From contig DISZ01000018.1 in assembly GCA_002422085.1 (NCBI GenBank), positions 192,962-256,961 on the forward strand: 64,000 nt of DNA, read 5' to 3'. The position numbers and the translations under genes were made by a program. Every line of letters starts with the position of its first letter. Position 1 is the stretch's first letter. Positions 1-7,773 of this stretch are shown piece after piece. The notes beneath the pieces were generated by a model. The model was not told the DNA's origin and searched no databases. It saw only the letters and a program-made list of their open reading frames with translations. The stretch is from Rhodobacteraceae bacterium UBA6197 (GTDB lineage Bacteria; Pseudomonadota; Alphaproteobacteria; Rhodobacterales; Rhodobacteraceae).

Positions 1-568
1 CGTCGCCGGAAACAACCTTCGGAATCGTCGCGGTGCGGAACGTGGCGTTGCCGGGGTCTTCGCGTTCGGGCGAGAAACCGACAAAAAAGTCCTTGCCCGC
101 CTGCAAACCGCTGGTTTCAAGGATCGGGATCACCAGTTCGACCGTGGTTCCCGGATAGGTCGTCGATTCAAGCGAGACCAAGGCCCCCGCGCGCAGGTGC
201 TTGGCGATTTCACGCGCGGTATTCTCGACAAAGGAAAGATCCGGGTCGCGGTATTGCGTCAACGGCGTCGGAACGCAGATCACGATCACGTCGCAATCCT
301 TTATCCGCGAAAAATCCGCGGTCCAGGAAAAGCTTTTCTGGCTGGCAACCTCGCGCAGCGCCTCGGTGGAAACCGCCTCGATATAGGTGGTGCCGGCATC
401 CAGCAGCGCCATCTTGCGCGGGTCGATGTCAAAGCCGATGGTATTGATCCCACGTCGCGCGGCGGTAATTGCCAGCGGCAGCCCGACATAGCCCAGCCCG
501 ATCACTCCCAAGGTGATCTCGCGGTTCTGCAAGCGCGTTTTCAGCTGTTCATAAGAAGTGTTCGGCAT
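1..568 (-). CDS. Nucleotide-sugar dehydrogenase (WbpA/VipA type), 3' part cut by window edge
   Basis: Reading down from the ATG at 566-568 gives 189 residues, open to the window edge. The N-terminus carries the Rossmann NAD-binding motif GVIGLGYVGLPLA (about residues 21-33) and the sequence VPTPLTQYRDPDLS, typical of the UDP-glucose/GDP-mannose dehydrogenase family and closest in feel to the WbpA/VipA/TviB branch, which oxidises C6 of a UDP-HexNAc to a uronic acid. SPERxDPGN, also typical of that branch, is near the edge. The catalytic Cys lies outside the window, so activity cannot be judged. It starts about 25 bp after the flippase stop and is probably the last visible gene of the minus-strand sugar operon. 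The exact sugar substrate is inferred, not shown. Confidence 0.88.
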   Translation of the reverse strand, partial: MPNTSYEQLKTRLQNREITLGVIGLGYVGLPLAITAARRGINTIGFDIDPRKMALLDAGTTYIEAVSTEALREVASQKSFSWTADFSRIKDCDVIVICVPTPLTQYRDPDLSFVENTAREIAKHLRAGALVSLESTTYPGTTVELVIPILETSGLQAGKDFFVGFSPEREDPGNATFRTATIPKVVSGD

Positions 569-593
569 GGTCGGACTCCTGTCACATAAATCA

Positions 594-2135
594 TCAAATT
601 CCAAAACGACCCAACACGCGCCTCAGGTCAGCCCGTTCGGACGAATTGAGGCAAAACATGAGCAACACGATAACATAGACAAGCGCCCCCGCGGCCCCAA
701 AGCCGATCAGGCGCACCCAGGTATCGGGCGCGGCGATCAGCCGAAGCCCGACCCAAACCACCGTCCCGACCCCCGCCGGCAGCAAGCCGCGCCACAGAAC
801 TTCGGTGGCAAAGGTGGCAAAGCTGGTTTCCGTCAGCCGCAGGCTGAACCACCAGAAATAGCCAAGCTGAGAACCGATCGTGATAATTGTCAGCGCCAGC
901 GTCACGCCGATCGCGCCCATGCCAAGCCAGGTCACAAAGATCAGCATCAGCCCCAGCCCGCCAAACTGAAACAGGAAGGCGGGCAGGAAAAAGGCGCGCA
1001 CCCGCGCCATGGCGGTCGCGGTGATCGGCAGCAGGATCGTGGGTTGCGTGAAGGGAAACATCACCATGAACAACACGATGATCATCGACGCCTTGGAGTA
1101 GTTGTCCCCCAGATACAGATGGATGAACGCATCCGCATAGACGATCAGCGGCGCGGCAAGGATCATCGAGACCCAGAGCGCATAGCGCCCTCCGCGCAGC
1201 ACGGTCGACGCCAGCCGCCGCTTGTCGGCCAGCGCGTTCATCGCCGTGATCGCCGGTTGCAATGGCTGCGCCGCCAGGTTGATCGTGCTTTGCAACTGCC
1301 GGAAGAAAGTGGCGCCAATGTGATAGCTGGTGACGTCAACGGCGGTGCCATGCAGGTTCAGCACGATCGTCGCCGCATTGGTATACATGATCGACCCCAG
1401 CCGCCCCAGCGTGGTCCAGACGCCAAAGTTGATCATCTCTCGGGCGCGGGAAAAGGAAAACAGGTGCCGGTCAAAGTAAAGCTCGGGAACCAGTTTGCGC
1501 GACCGGACCAAGGTCACGGTGACCAACACCATTTCGGCGATGAAGGTGGCGACGACAACCCAGATCACCGCCGAATTGATCGTCAGCAAGAACACCACCA
1601 CCAGAACCGCGCGGATCAGATCGCGCATCACTTCGAGCAGGTTCAGTTCCAGATAGCGCTGACGCACGGCATAGGCGACCTTGTAGGGCACGACCGTCAT
1701 CTCGTAGGTGAAACAGACCAGCAGCAAGGTCAGCATGATGCGTGCATCACCCACCATCTGCGGCGCGATGTTCAACACCTTTTCGATATTGGCCGCCAGC
1801 AGCAGCCCGGCAGGCAAGAACACCGCCGCCGCCAAAAGCAGCACCGGAAACAATGATGACAGGATGCGCCGCGCCTCGGTAAAGTCACCCTTGGCATAGG
1901 CGTCGATCGTGTAGCGGCTGATGCCACCGATGAAGAATGAAAAGAACAGCGGTGCGAAAACCATCAGCGAGGTCACGACCGGCAGCACCGCGAATTCTTC
2001 GGCAGGTAGCCGTTTGAGCAGGTATTGATAGACCCACATCAGCACCGCAAAATTGATCAGCCTTGCGATGACCGAGCTTGCGGAATTGATCACCACCAGC
2101 CGCTTCGAGACGATGATGTTTTTATGCTCTACCAA
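594..2135 (-). CDS. Polysaccharide flippase, Wzx/MOP superfamily
   Basis: 513 residues, almost entirely hydrophobic helices (I count about twelve to fourteen likely membrane segments), with the polar N-terminus and overall pattern of the oligosaccharide flippase (Wzx, MOP exporter) family. Such proteins flip lipid-linked repeat units across the inner membrane before polymerisation. The first codon of the open frame is TTG at 2133-2135, 5 bp after the stop of the upstream methyltransferase gene; no ATG exists near the N-terminus, so either this TTG or a GTG a few codons in is the real start. The position inside a sugar-modification operon supports a role in exporting the modified glycan. Family membership is by overall character, not by a single diagnostic motif. 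Confidence 0.8.
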   Translation of the reverse strand: MVEHKNIIVSKRLVVINSASSVIARLINFAVLMWVYQYLLKRLPAEEFAVLPVVTSLMVFAPLFFSFFIGGISRYTIDAYAKGDFTEARRILSSLFPVLLLAAAVFLPAGLLLAANIEKVLNIAPQMVGDARIMLTLLLVCFTYEMTVVPYKVAYAVRQRYLELNLLEVMRDLIRAVLVVVFLLTINSAVIWVVVATFIAEMVLVTVTLVRSRKLVPELYFDRHLFSFSRAREMINFGVWTTLGRLGSIMYTNAATIVLNLHGTAVDVTSYHIGATFFRQLQSTINLAAQPLQPAITAMNALADKRRLASTVLRGGRYALWVSMILAAPLIVYADAFIHLYLGDNYSKASMIIVLFMVMFPFTQPTILLPITATAMARVRAFFLPAFLFQFGGLGLMLIFVTWLGMGAIGVTLALTIITIGSQLGYFWWFSLRLTETSFATFATEVLWRGLLPAGVGTVVWVGLRLIAAPDTWVRLIGFGAAGALVYVIVLLMFCLNSSERADLRRVLGRFGI

Positions 2136-2140
2136 ACGCG

Positions 2141-3316
2141 TTATCCCGCGATCACATCAAATTCAGGCGACAGGCCCAAGGCGGCGACGGCGGCCCGGAT
2201 CTCGGATTCATAGGCGGCGTTGGATATGAGCACCAGATCCGGCGCAAGGGCGACAAGCGCCTCTGGCGCCACCACTGGCAGCGCGATACCGGGGGCGTAA
2301 AGGCCGTGCTTGCGGGGGTTGAGGTCAACCAGCGCCGCCAAGGGGGCGGCGGCCCTGGCACCCAGCGCATTGGCAAAGGTGATGCCTTTCGACCCCGCCC
2401 CCCAGATCACCGCCCGCCCCTGCAGGGCTGAAAGGCGAACACGCCATTTGTCCAATTCGGCGTTGGCGGCGGCAGCGAAAGCTTCGGCCGAGGCCGCAAC
2501 CGCGGCGGTGCCTTGGGCAATCGCGTCGGGATCGGGGTCGGCAGACAGCGCCTCGACCATCAGGAACTGATCGGAATAGCCTGCCGACACCGTCTGCGGC
2601 TGAAATCCGGCGCGGCGGAACAGCGTGGTGATGGCCGGCGCCGTCCAATAGCCGACGTGTTCATAGATCACATCCCACATCGACACCGCATCCAGCATCC
2701 AGCCGGCGTTGGGCACTTCGAAATAGACCGGAACGCTGCGCCCACCGATGGCGGCGCGAATATCGCGCATCAGGTCCATCGGGGTATCCAGATGCTCGAG
2801 CACATGGCGGCACAGGATCGCATCAAACGGCCGGTCAAGCTGATCTGACCGGAAATATTCCGGCACGATCGAAACCCCGTCACGTGCCGTAAAGGGGCTG
2901 GGCTTGCCCGCCATCGACGGGTCGAACCCGGTTGCCGTGGCCACCCCGTTTTGCGCCATCAGATCCAGCATATGACCATCGCCGCAGCCGATCTCGACAA
3001 TGTGCTTTCCGGCCAACCCGTGGCGCGCCACCAGACCCGCCGCCAGTGCCTTTGCAAATTCCTGAAAGCGCGGCGAAAAATGCAGCGCGTTTTCATACCC
3101 TGGGGCGTAGACCATGCGGTCGGGGTCGAAGGCCGCGTTCCAGATCATCGCGCAGGAGCCGCAGCGCACCAGATCGACATCACCCGCAGGCGCGGCACGC
3201 GCCGCCTGTGCATCAGGCCAAAGCTGGTTGCAGATCACCGGCACATTGCCCAACGTAAAGACCGGCCGTAAATCGGTGCCCGCGCAGACAGGGCATTGCG
3301 TTGCCAAGGTCATCAC
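2141..3316 (-). CDS. Sugar C-methyltransferase-like protein (TylC3 family architecture), copy 1
   Basis: 391 residues with the three-part layout of NDP-hexose C-methyltransferases: an N-terminal zinc-ribbon (Cys8, Cys11, Cys52, Cys55), a class I SAM-binding fold with EIGCGDG, and a C-terminal Rossmann-like domain with IWGAGSKG. In characterised family members a Tyr-His-Glu-His stretch sits at the active site; here the matching segment reads IYEHVGYW, so the Glu-His pair is kept but the first two residues differ. It may therefore act on another substrate or do another transfer. The start ATG overlaps the stop of copy 2 by 4 bp, indicating translational coupling. It is the third methyltransferase of a set encoded side by side. 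Confidence 0.85.
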   Translation of the reverse strand: MMTLATQCPVCAGTDLRPVFTLGNVPVICNQLWPDAQAARAAPAGDVDLVRCGSCAMIWNAAFDPDRMVYAPGYENALHFSPRFQEFAKALAAGLVARHGLAGKHIVEIGCGDGHMLDLMAQNGVATATGFDPSMAGKPSPFTARDGVSIVPEYFRSDQLDRPFDAILCRHVLEHLDTPMDLMRDIRAAIGGRSVPVYFEVPNAGWMLDAVSMWDVIYEHVGYWTAPAITTLFRRAGFQPQTVSAGYSDQFLMVEALSADPDPDAIAQGTAAVAASAEAFAAAANAELDKWRVRLSALQGRAVIWGAGSKGITFANALGARAAAPLAALVDLNPRKHGLYAPGIALPVVAPEALVALAPDLVLISNAAYESEIRAAVAALGLSPEFDVIAG

Positions 3317-4491
3317 ACGGCCACCAGTTCAGGATGTAGCCCCATCGCGGCAAGCTGCGCGCCGATCTCGGGCAGGTAAATCGGGTTCATCACGATCACC
3401 GTATCGGGCGGCGATGCGATCAGGCTTTCGGGAGCGCTGACGCGGTGGCCGGTGCCGGGCAGGTATTTGCCCTGCTTGAACGGGTTGATGTCGATCACCT
3501 GCGCGACCTCGGGGCCCAGACCGTTGGTGGTCAGGAACGACACCCCCTTGGACCCGCCGCCCCAGATCGCCACCCGCTTGCCCGAGGCGTGACGCCCACG
3601 CACGAAGCCTGTCCAATAGGCGCGGATCTGGGCCACTTTGGCGGGGAAGGCGGCAGCAAGCGCGCGCATCGCGACCAGATCGTTTTCGGCCTCGAGAACC
3701 GGGCGCCCCGCCGCCGGCGCTGCATACTGGATGATATACTGGTCGTCATAGGCCGCATAAAGCCGCGTTACATCCAGCCCGGCGCGATGAAACAGCCGCG
3801 CATGGCTACCAAGGCTGAAATAGGAACAATGCTCGTAGTAGATGTCCCAGAACGCCCCCTCGGCCAGCACTCGACGCACGTCGGGGGTTTCAAAGAACAC
3901 GCCCACATCCTTGCGGCCGTCGATCACCGTGGCGATGTCGGCCAGAAACTGACCGACTGCCGGGATATGCTCCAACGTGTGACGGCTGACGATAAAGTCG
4001 GGCGGGGTGGCAATCGTCGCCGGATCGAAATATTCGCGCTGAAAGGCGATGTCGTGGCCGTCGGCGCCCGGCAGCCGTTCGGGAATGAAGCCCGGATCAA
4101 CGCCCAAGGCATGGGTGCCGGTCTGCGCCACCATCTCTTGCAAGAAGTCACCCTTGCCGCAGCCGATCTCAAGCGTATTGCGCCCGCGCAGATCGTAAAG
4201 TGAGGCGATCTCGGCCACCAGTTCGCGGGCAAAACGGTTGAACGTCCCCGAGAAGTGCTGGCTTTCCTCGGTCGTCGAAGCGTAATCCACCTGCGCCAGA
4301 TCAAAGACGCTGTTGAAGACAAAACCGCAGTCATCGCAGAACATCAGCACCAGCGGCCGACGCGGAAAATCGCGCGCCTCGTCAGATGTGTCCAGAAGGA
4401 TGCAACTTTGCACCGGGATCGCATCCAGCCGGTAGATCTCGGACAGGTGTTGGCCACCGCAGGCGGGGCATGAGAGGACAGCTTCGGTCAC
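3313..4491 (-). CDS. Sugar C-methyltransferase-like protein (TylC3 family architecture), copy 2
   Basis: 392 residues, same architecture as its downstream neighbour: zinc-ribbon cysteines at 8, 11, 52 and 55, SAM motif LEIGCGKG, and a C-terminal domain with IWGGGSKG. The active-site-like segment reads YYEHCSYFS, which keeps Tyr, Glu and His but replaces the first His of the usual YHEH. Copies 1 and 2 resemble each other more than the third copy in the fusion protein, as judged from the SAM motif (EIGCG versus EIASN). The gene begins 16 bp after the fusion gene and overlaps copy 1 by 4 bp, so all are probably one transcript. The family methylates a carbon of a keto-sugar nucleotide; the actual sugar here is unknown. 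Confidence 0.85.
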   Translation of the reverse strand: MTEAVLSCPACGGQHLSEIYRLDAIPVQSCILLDTSDEARDFPRRPLVLMFCDDCGFVFNSVFDLAQVDYASTTEESQHFSGTFNRFARELVAEIASLYDLRGRNTLEIGCGKGDFLQEMVAQTGTHALGVDPGFIPERLPGADGHDIAFQREYFDPATIATPPDFIVSRHTLEHIPAVGQFLADIATVIDGRKDVGVFFETPDVRRVLAEGAFWDIYYEHCSYFSLGSHARLFHRAGLDVTRLYAAYDDQYIIQYAAPAAGRPVLEAENDLVAMRALAAAFPAKVAQIRAYWTGFVRGRHASGKRVAIWGGGSKGVSFLTTNGLGPEVAQVIDINPFKQGKYLPGTGHRVSAPESLIASPPDTVIVMNPIYLPEIGAQLAAMGLHPELVAV

Positions 4492-4507
4492 GGGTTTCTC
4501 CTGCGGC

Positions 4508-6826
4508 TTAGCCTTCGACGATTTCCAGATCGGGGATCGGCACGACGAAGCGCCCGCCCGACTTCAGGAAACCTTGCTGCTGGCGAATGATCTCGTCGCG
4601 GAAGTTCCACGGCAGGATCATCACATAATCCGGGCGGTCATCGACCAGCCGCGCCGGATCGTCGATCCGAACCCGCACGCCGGGCATGTATTTGCCCTGC
4701 TTGTGGGTGTTCTTGTCCACCGCATATTCGATCGCACGATCATTGAGGTTGAGGAAATTGAGCATGATCGTGCCCTTGGCTGCCGCACCATAGGCCGCGA
4801 TGCGCTTTCCCTCGGCCTTCAGCCCGCCGATCAACTGGCGCGCCCGGTCGCGGAAATCGCGCACCCGTGCGCCGAAGGTCGCGTAATAGTCGTAGCGGCC
4901 AAGGCCCAAGGCCGCCTCTTCGGCCAGAATGGTCTCGACCGCCTTCGAAGGCGCCGCCGATTTGCCAAAGTAAAGGCGCAAGGATCCACCGTGGATCGGC
5001 AACCGGCGCACATCATTCAAGTGCAGCCCGTGTCGGGCAAACAGCGATTTGGCCGAGCCGACGGAAAAATAGCACAGGTGTTCGTGATAGATCGTGTCGA
5101 ATTCGATAAAGTCGATCAGGTCGCGGACATAGGGAAATTCGACCACGACCATGCCGTCATCAGCCAGCAATTTGGCAAAACCGGCCACCAGATCGTTCTG
5201 GTCGGCCACATGGGCCACCACGTTGTTGGCGATAATGACATCGGCCCGCAGCCCCTTGGCGCGCAGATCGCCCGCCACACGGGTGCCGAAAAAGTCGATC
5301 ACCGTGTCGATACCCTTGGCCTGAGCGGCGCTGGCGGGCTGCTTGGCCGGATCGACGCCCAGTACGCGCACCCCCTTTTCCTTGAAGTTTTGCAGCATAT
5401 AGCCGTCGTTCGAGGCGATCTCGACCACCAGATTATCGGCGCCAAGGCCGCGCATCTGGATCAGTTCCAGCGCATTGTCGCGGCTGTGCTTCAACAGGTC
5501 TTCGGAGAAGGACGAAAAATACAGGTAGTCGTCGCCGAACATCTCTTCGGCGGGCCGCGTTTCCAACAGCTGAACCAGCGTACATTCAGGGCAATAGCCC
5601 AGCCGCAGCGGCACAAGGGATTCGCGTCGTGACAGCGCAGTAGCGTCCAAAAGTCCGTCCGAACGCGGCATCAGGCCCAAGTCGAGGATCGGCTGCAAGC
5701 CCTTGTGACCACAAGAAATGCACGAAACCAGCGCGGCATCCGTGGCGAAATCGGGGGTAATGTCTTGCGGATTTGCCGCGCGTTCGGCCAGCGCCTTTTC
5801 AGTGTGGCGCAGCGCGGTATCAATAATGCCGTCGGCAATCAGTTTCTTGATATGGCCGATACGCTGGTAGCGGGGGCCTTCGAATTCTTCCAGGGTCAGG
5901 TGCTGGGCGTTGTAGGCCTCATAAAGCGATTGCGCGCCTTTGCGGGCATCCCATTGCGGTTTGAAATGTGGCATCACCCGCTGGATCTTGTCGCAGTTGA
6001 CGCGATACGAGCGTTTGTCCGGGCCGGCGCCCTCGGCAAAAGTCACTTTGCAGCCGGGCACGATATCGGCGACGATCTCGGCCAGTTCCTTGATCTGATA
6101 GTTGTGCGCGGTGATGCCGACGTTGAAGGCCTCGTTGCGGATCAGGTCCGTCGCGGTGTCTAGCGTTGCCACAAAGGCGCGGCTGATGTCTTCGACATGG
6201 GTGATCGGGCGCCACGGCGTGCCATCGGATTTCATGTGGATCTGGCCCGTGGTCACCGCCCAGGCCACAAGGTTGTTCAACACCAGATCGAACCGGATCC
6301 GCGGGCTGACCCCGTAGGCGGTGGCCGAGCGCAGGAAGGTGGGGCAAAAGCCGTCATCGGCCAGTTTCGCCAGGCCCAGCTCCGATTTCACCTTGCTTTC
6401 GCCGTAAGGGGTCACCGGGTTGAAGGCACCGTTTTCATCAATGAAATCCGCGCCGCCGGCACCGTAGTTCGAGCACGACGACGAAAACACAAAGCGCGCC
6501 ACCCCGGCGGCCTTGGCCGCGCGGGCCACGGTCATTGTGGCTTCGTAATTGATCTCATAGGTGGTTTCGGGTCGAAAATCGCCCAAGGGGTCATTCGACA
6601 GCGCCGCCAGATGCAGCACCGCGTCAAAGCCCAGAAAGTCGGCAGGCACGACATCACGGACGTCCTTCAAAAGCGTCGGCACGACGGGCATTTCGCCACC
6701 CGGCGCAAAGGTGCAGCGTTCATAAAGATCACTGTCGATGCCCATCACTTCGTGGCCGGCGGCCTTCAGCATGGGGGTCAGGACGGTTCCGATATAGCCC
6801 CGGTGGCCTGTTACGATCACGCGCAT
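4508..6826 (-). CDS. Fusion: NAD-dependent sugar epimerase/dehydratase plus sugar C-methyltransferase
   Basis: 772 residues from the ATG at 6824-6826, chosen because the Rossmann motif TGHRGYIG begins at residue 6 and the codon lies 1 bp after the stop of the cytidylyltransferase gene; a longer frame reaching 6886 would overlap it. Residues 1 to about 320 are an extended SDR with SSS at 115-117 and the catalytic YxxxK at Tyr141/Lys145. Residues 365-772 form a complete C-methyltransferase: zinc cysteines 369, 372, 412 and 415, SAM motif EIASNDG (469-475), the YHEH active-site stretch, and a C-terminal domain with YGAAAKG. Unlike copies 1 and 2, this one keeps the canonical motifs. The protein could form and methylate a keto-sugar intermediate in one chain; the substrate is inferred to be CDP-linked from the neighbouring gene. 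Confidence 0.9.
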   Translation of the reverse strand: MRVIVTGHRGYIGTVLTPMLKAAGHEVMGIDSDLYERCTFAPGGEMPVVPTLLKDVRDVVPADFLGFDAVLHLAALSNDPLGDFRPETTYEINYEATMTVARAAKAAGVARFVFSSSCSNYGAGGADFIDENGAFNPVTPYGESKVKSELGLAKLADDGFCPTFLRSATAYGVSPRIRFDLVLNNLVAWAVTTGQIHMKSDGTPWRPITHVEDISRAFVATLDTATDLIRNEAFNVGITAHNYQIKELAEIVADIVPGCKVTFAEGAGPDKRSYRVNCDKIQRVMPHFKPQWDARKGAQSLYEAYNAQHLTLEEFEGPRYQRIGHIKKLIADGIIDTALRHTEKALAERAANPQDITPDFATDAALVSCISCGHKGLQPILDLGLMPRSDGLLDATALSRRESLVPLRLGYCPECTLVQLLETRPAEEMFGDDYLYFSSFSEDLLKHSRDNALELIQMRGLGADNLVVEIASNDGYMLQNFKEKGVRVLGVDPAKQPASAAQAKGIDTVIDFFGTRVAGDLRAKGLRADVIIANNVVAHVADQNDLVAGFAKLLADDGMVVVEFPYVRDLIDFIEFDTIYHEHLCYFSVGSAKSLFARHGLHLNDVRRLPIHGGSLRLYFGKSAAPSKAVETILAEEAALGLGRYDYYATFGARVRDFRDRARQLIGGLKAEGKRIAAYGAAAKGTIMLNFLNLNDRAIEYAVDKNTHKQGKYMPGVRVRIDDPARLVDDRPDYVMILPWNFRDEIIRQQQGFLKSGGRFVVPIPDLEIVEG

Positions 6827-6827
6827 C

Positions 6828-7604
6828 CTATTTCTCCCATACGGCCCAGGGGCGATCCCCGGAATCCCAGAGCTTTTGCAAGACATGCTTGTCGCGCAGC
6901 GTGTCCATCGCGGCCCAAAAACCCTCGTGACGATAGGCCATCAACTGTCCATCCCGCGCAAGGTTTTCCAGCGGCGCATGTTCAAACATCACCATGTCGC
7001 CTTCGATATAGTCAAAGACCTGTGGCTCGAGCACAAAGAAGGCGCCGTTGATCCAGCCCTCGGCAGTCTGCGGCTTTTCCTCAAAGGCCGTGACGCGATC
7101 ACCGTCAAAACGCATATGGCCATAGCGCGCCTGCGGTCGCACCGCCGAAACCGTGGCCAGCTTGCCGTGCGATTTGTGAAAGGCGATCAGTTTGTTGATG
7201 TCGATATTCGACACCCCGTCACCCCAGGTCAGCATGAAGGTTTTATCTCCGAGATAGGGTTTGAGCCGCTTGACCCGGCCACCCGTCAGGGTTTCATCGC
7301 CGGTCTCGATCAGGTCGATCTTCCAGCGCGACGGGTCAGGATCGTGGCGCTTCACGGGTTCAGCCTTGCCCATGTCGATCGACAGATTCCCTGCCAGAGT
7401 GCCGTATTCGACGAAATAGCGCTTGATGAAATCGCCCTTGTAGCCCAGCGCCACCGCGAAATCATTGAACCCGAAATGCGAATAGGTCTTCATGATGTGC
7501 CACAGGATCGGCTTGCCGCCAATTTCGACCATCGGCTTGGGGCGGACACTCGTTTCCTCGGCAAGGCGGGTGCCTTTACCCCCAGCTAGAATCGCGGTTT
7601 TCAT
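6828..7604 (-). CDS. rfbF: Glucose-1-phosphate cytidylyltransferase
   Basis: 258 residues, the usual length for the family. The N-terminal nucleotidyltransferase signature AGGKGTRLAEET is followed by RPKPMVEIGGKPILWHIM, and WGDGVSN supplies the metal-binding Asp region. The enzyme makes CDP-glucose from CTP and glucose-1-phosphate, the entry to CDP-deoxy and branched sugars. It is the first gene of the minus-strand sugar operon; its stop is 1 bp from the start of the epimerase/methyltransferase fusion. A CDP-glucose 4,6-dehydratase, the usual partner, is not seen in this window. About 170 bp of non-coding sequence separates it from the giant protein gene upstream. Confidence 0.95.
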   Translation of the reverse strand: MKTAILAGGKGTRLAEETSVRPKPMVEIGGKPILWHIMKTYSHFGFNDFAVALGYKGDFIKRYFVEYGTLAGNLSIDMGKAEPVKRHDPDPSRWKIDLIETGDETLTGGRVKRLKPYLGDKTFMLTWGDGVSNIDINKLIAFHKSHGKLATVSAVRPQARYGHMRFDGDRVTAFEEKPQTAEGWINGAFFVLEPQVFDYIEGDMVMFEHAPLENLARDGQLMAYRHEGFWAAMDTLRDKHVLQKLWDSGDRPWAVWEK

Positions 7605-7773
7605 GAAAGATATCTCCGGTGCAAATAGGTTGGAACGATGCGGCTACGCACTTTACCCCTGACAAGGTTACGGCAGTTTGAAGGTCATGGCGGCAAGAGA
7701 AGACTCTTTGCACAGCATGCCCCTTGACCATTGGCCAATTGAACAGAAATTATCGACTTAGAGCAAGGAATCA

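Noticed and set aside
558..1856. Long plus-strand open frame (432 codons)
   Set aside because: It is antisense to the flippase gene, very rich in Gln, His and Arg, and matches no family; it reflects high GC on the opposite strand.
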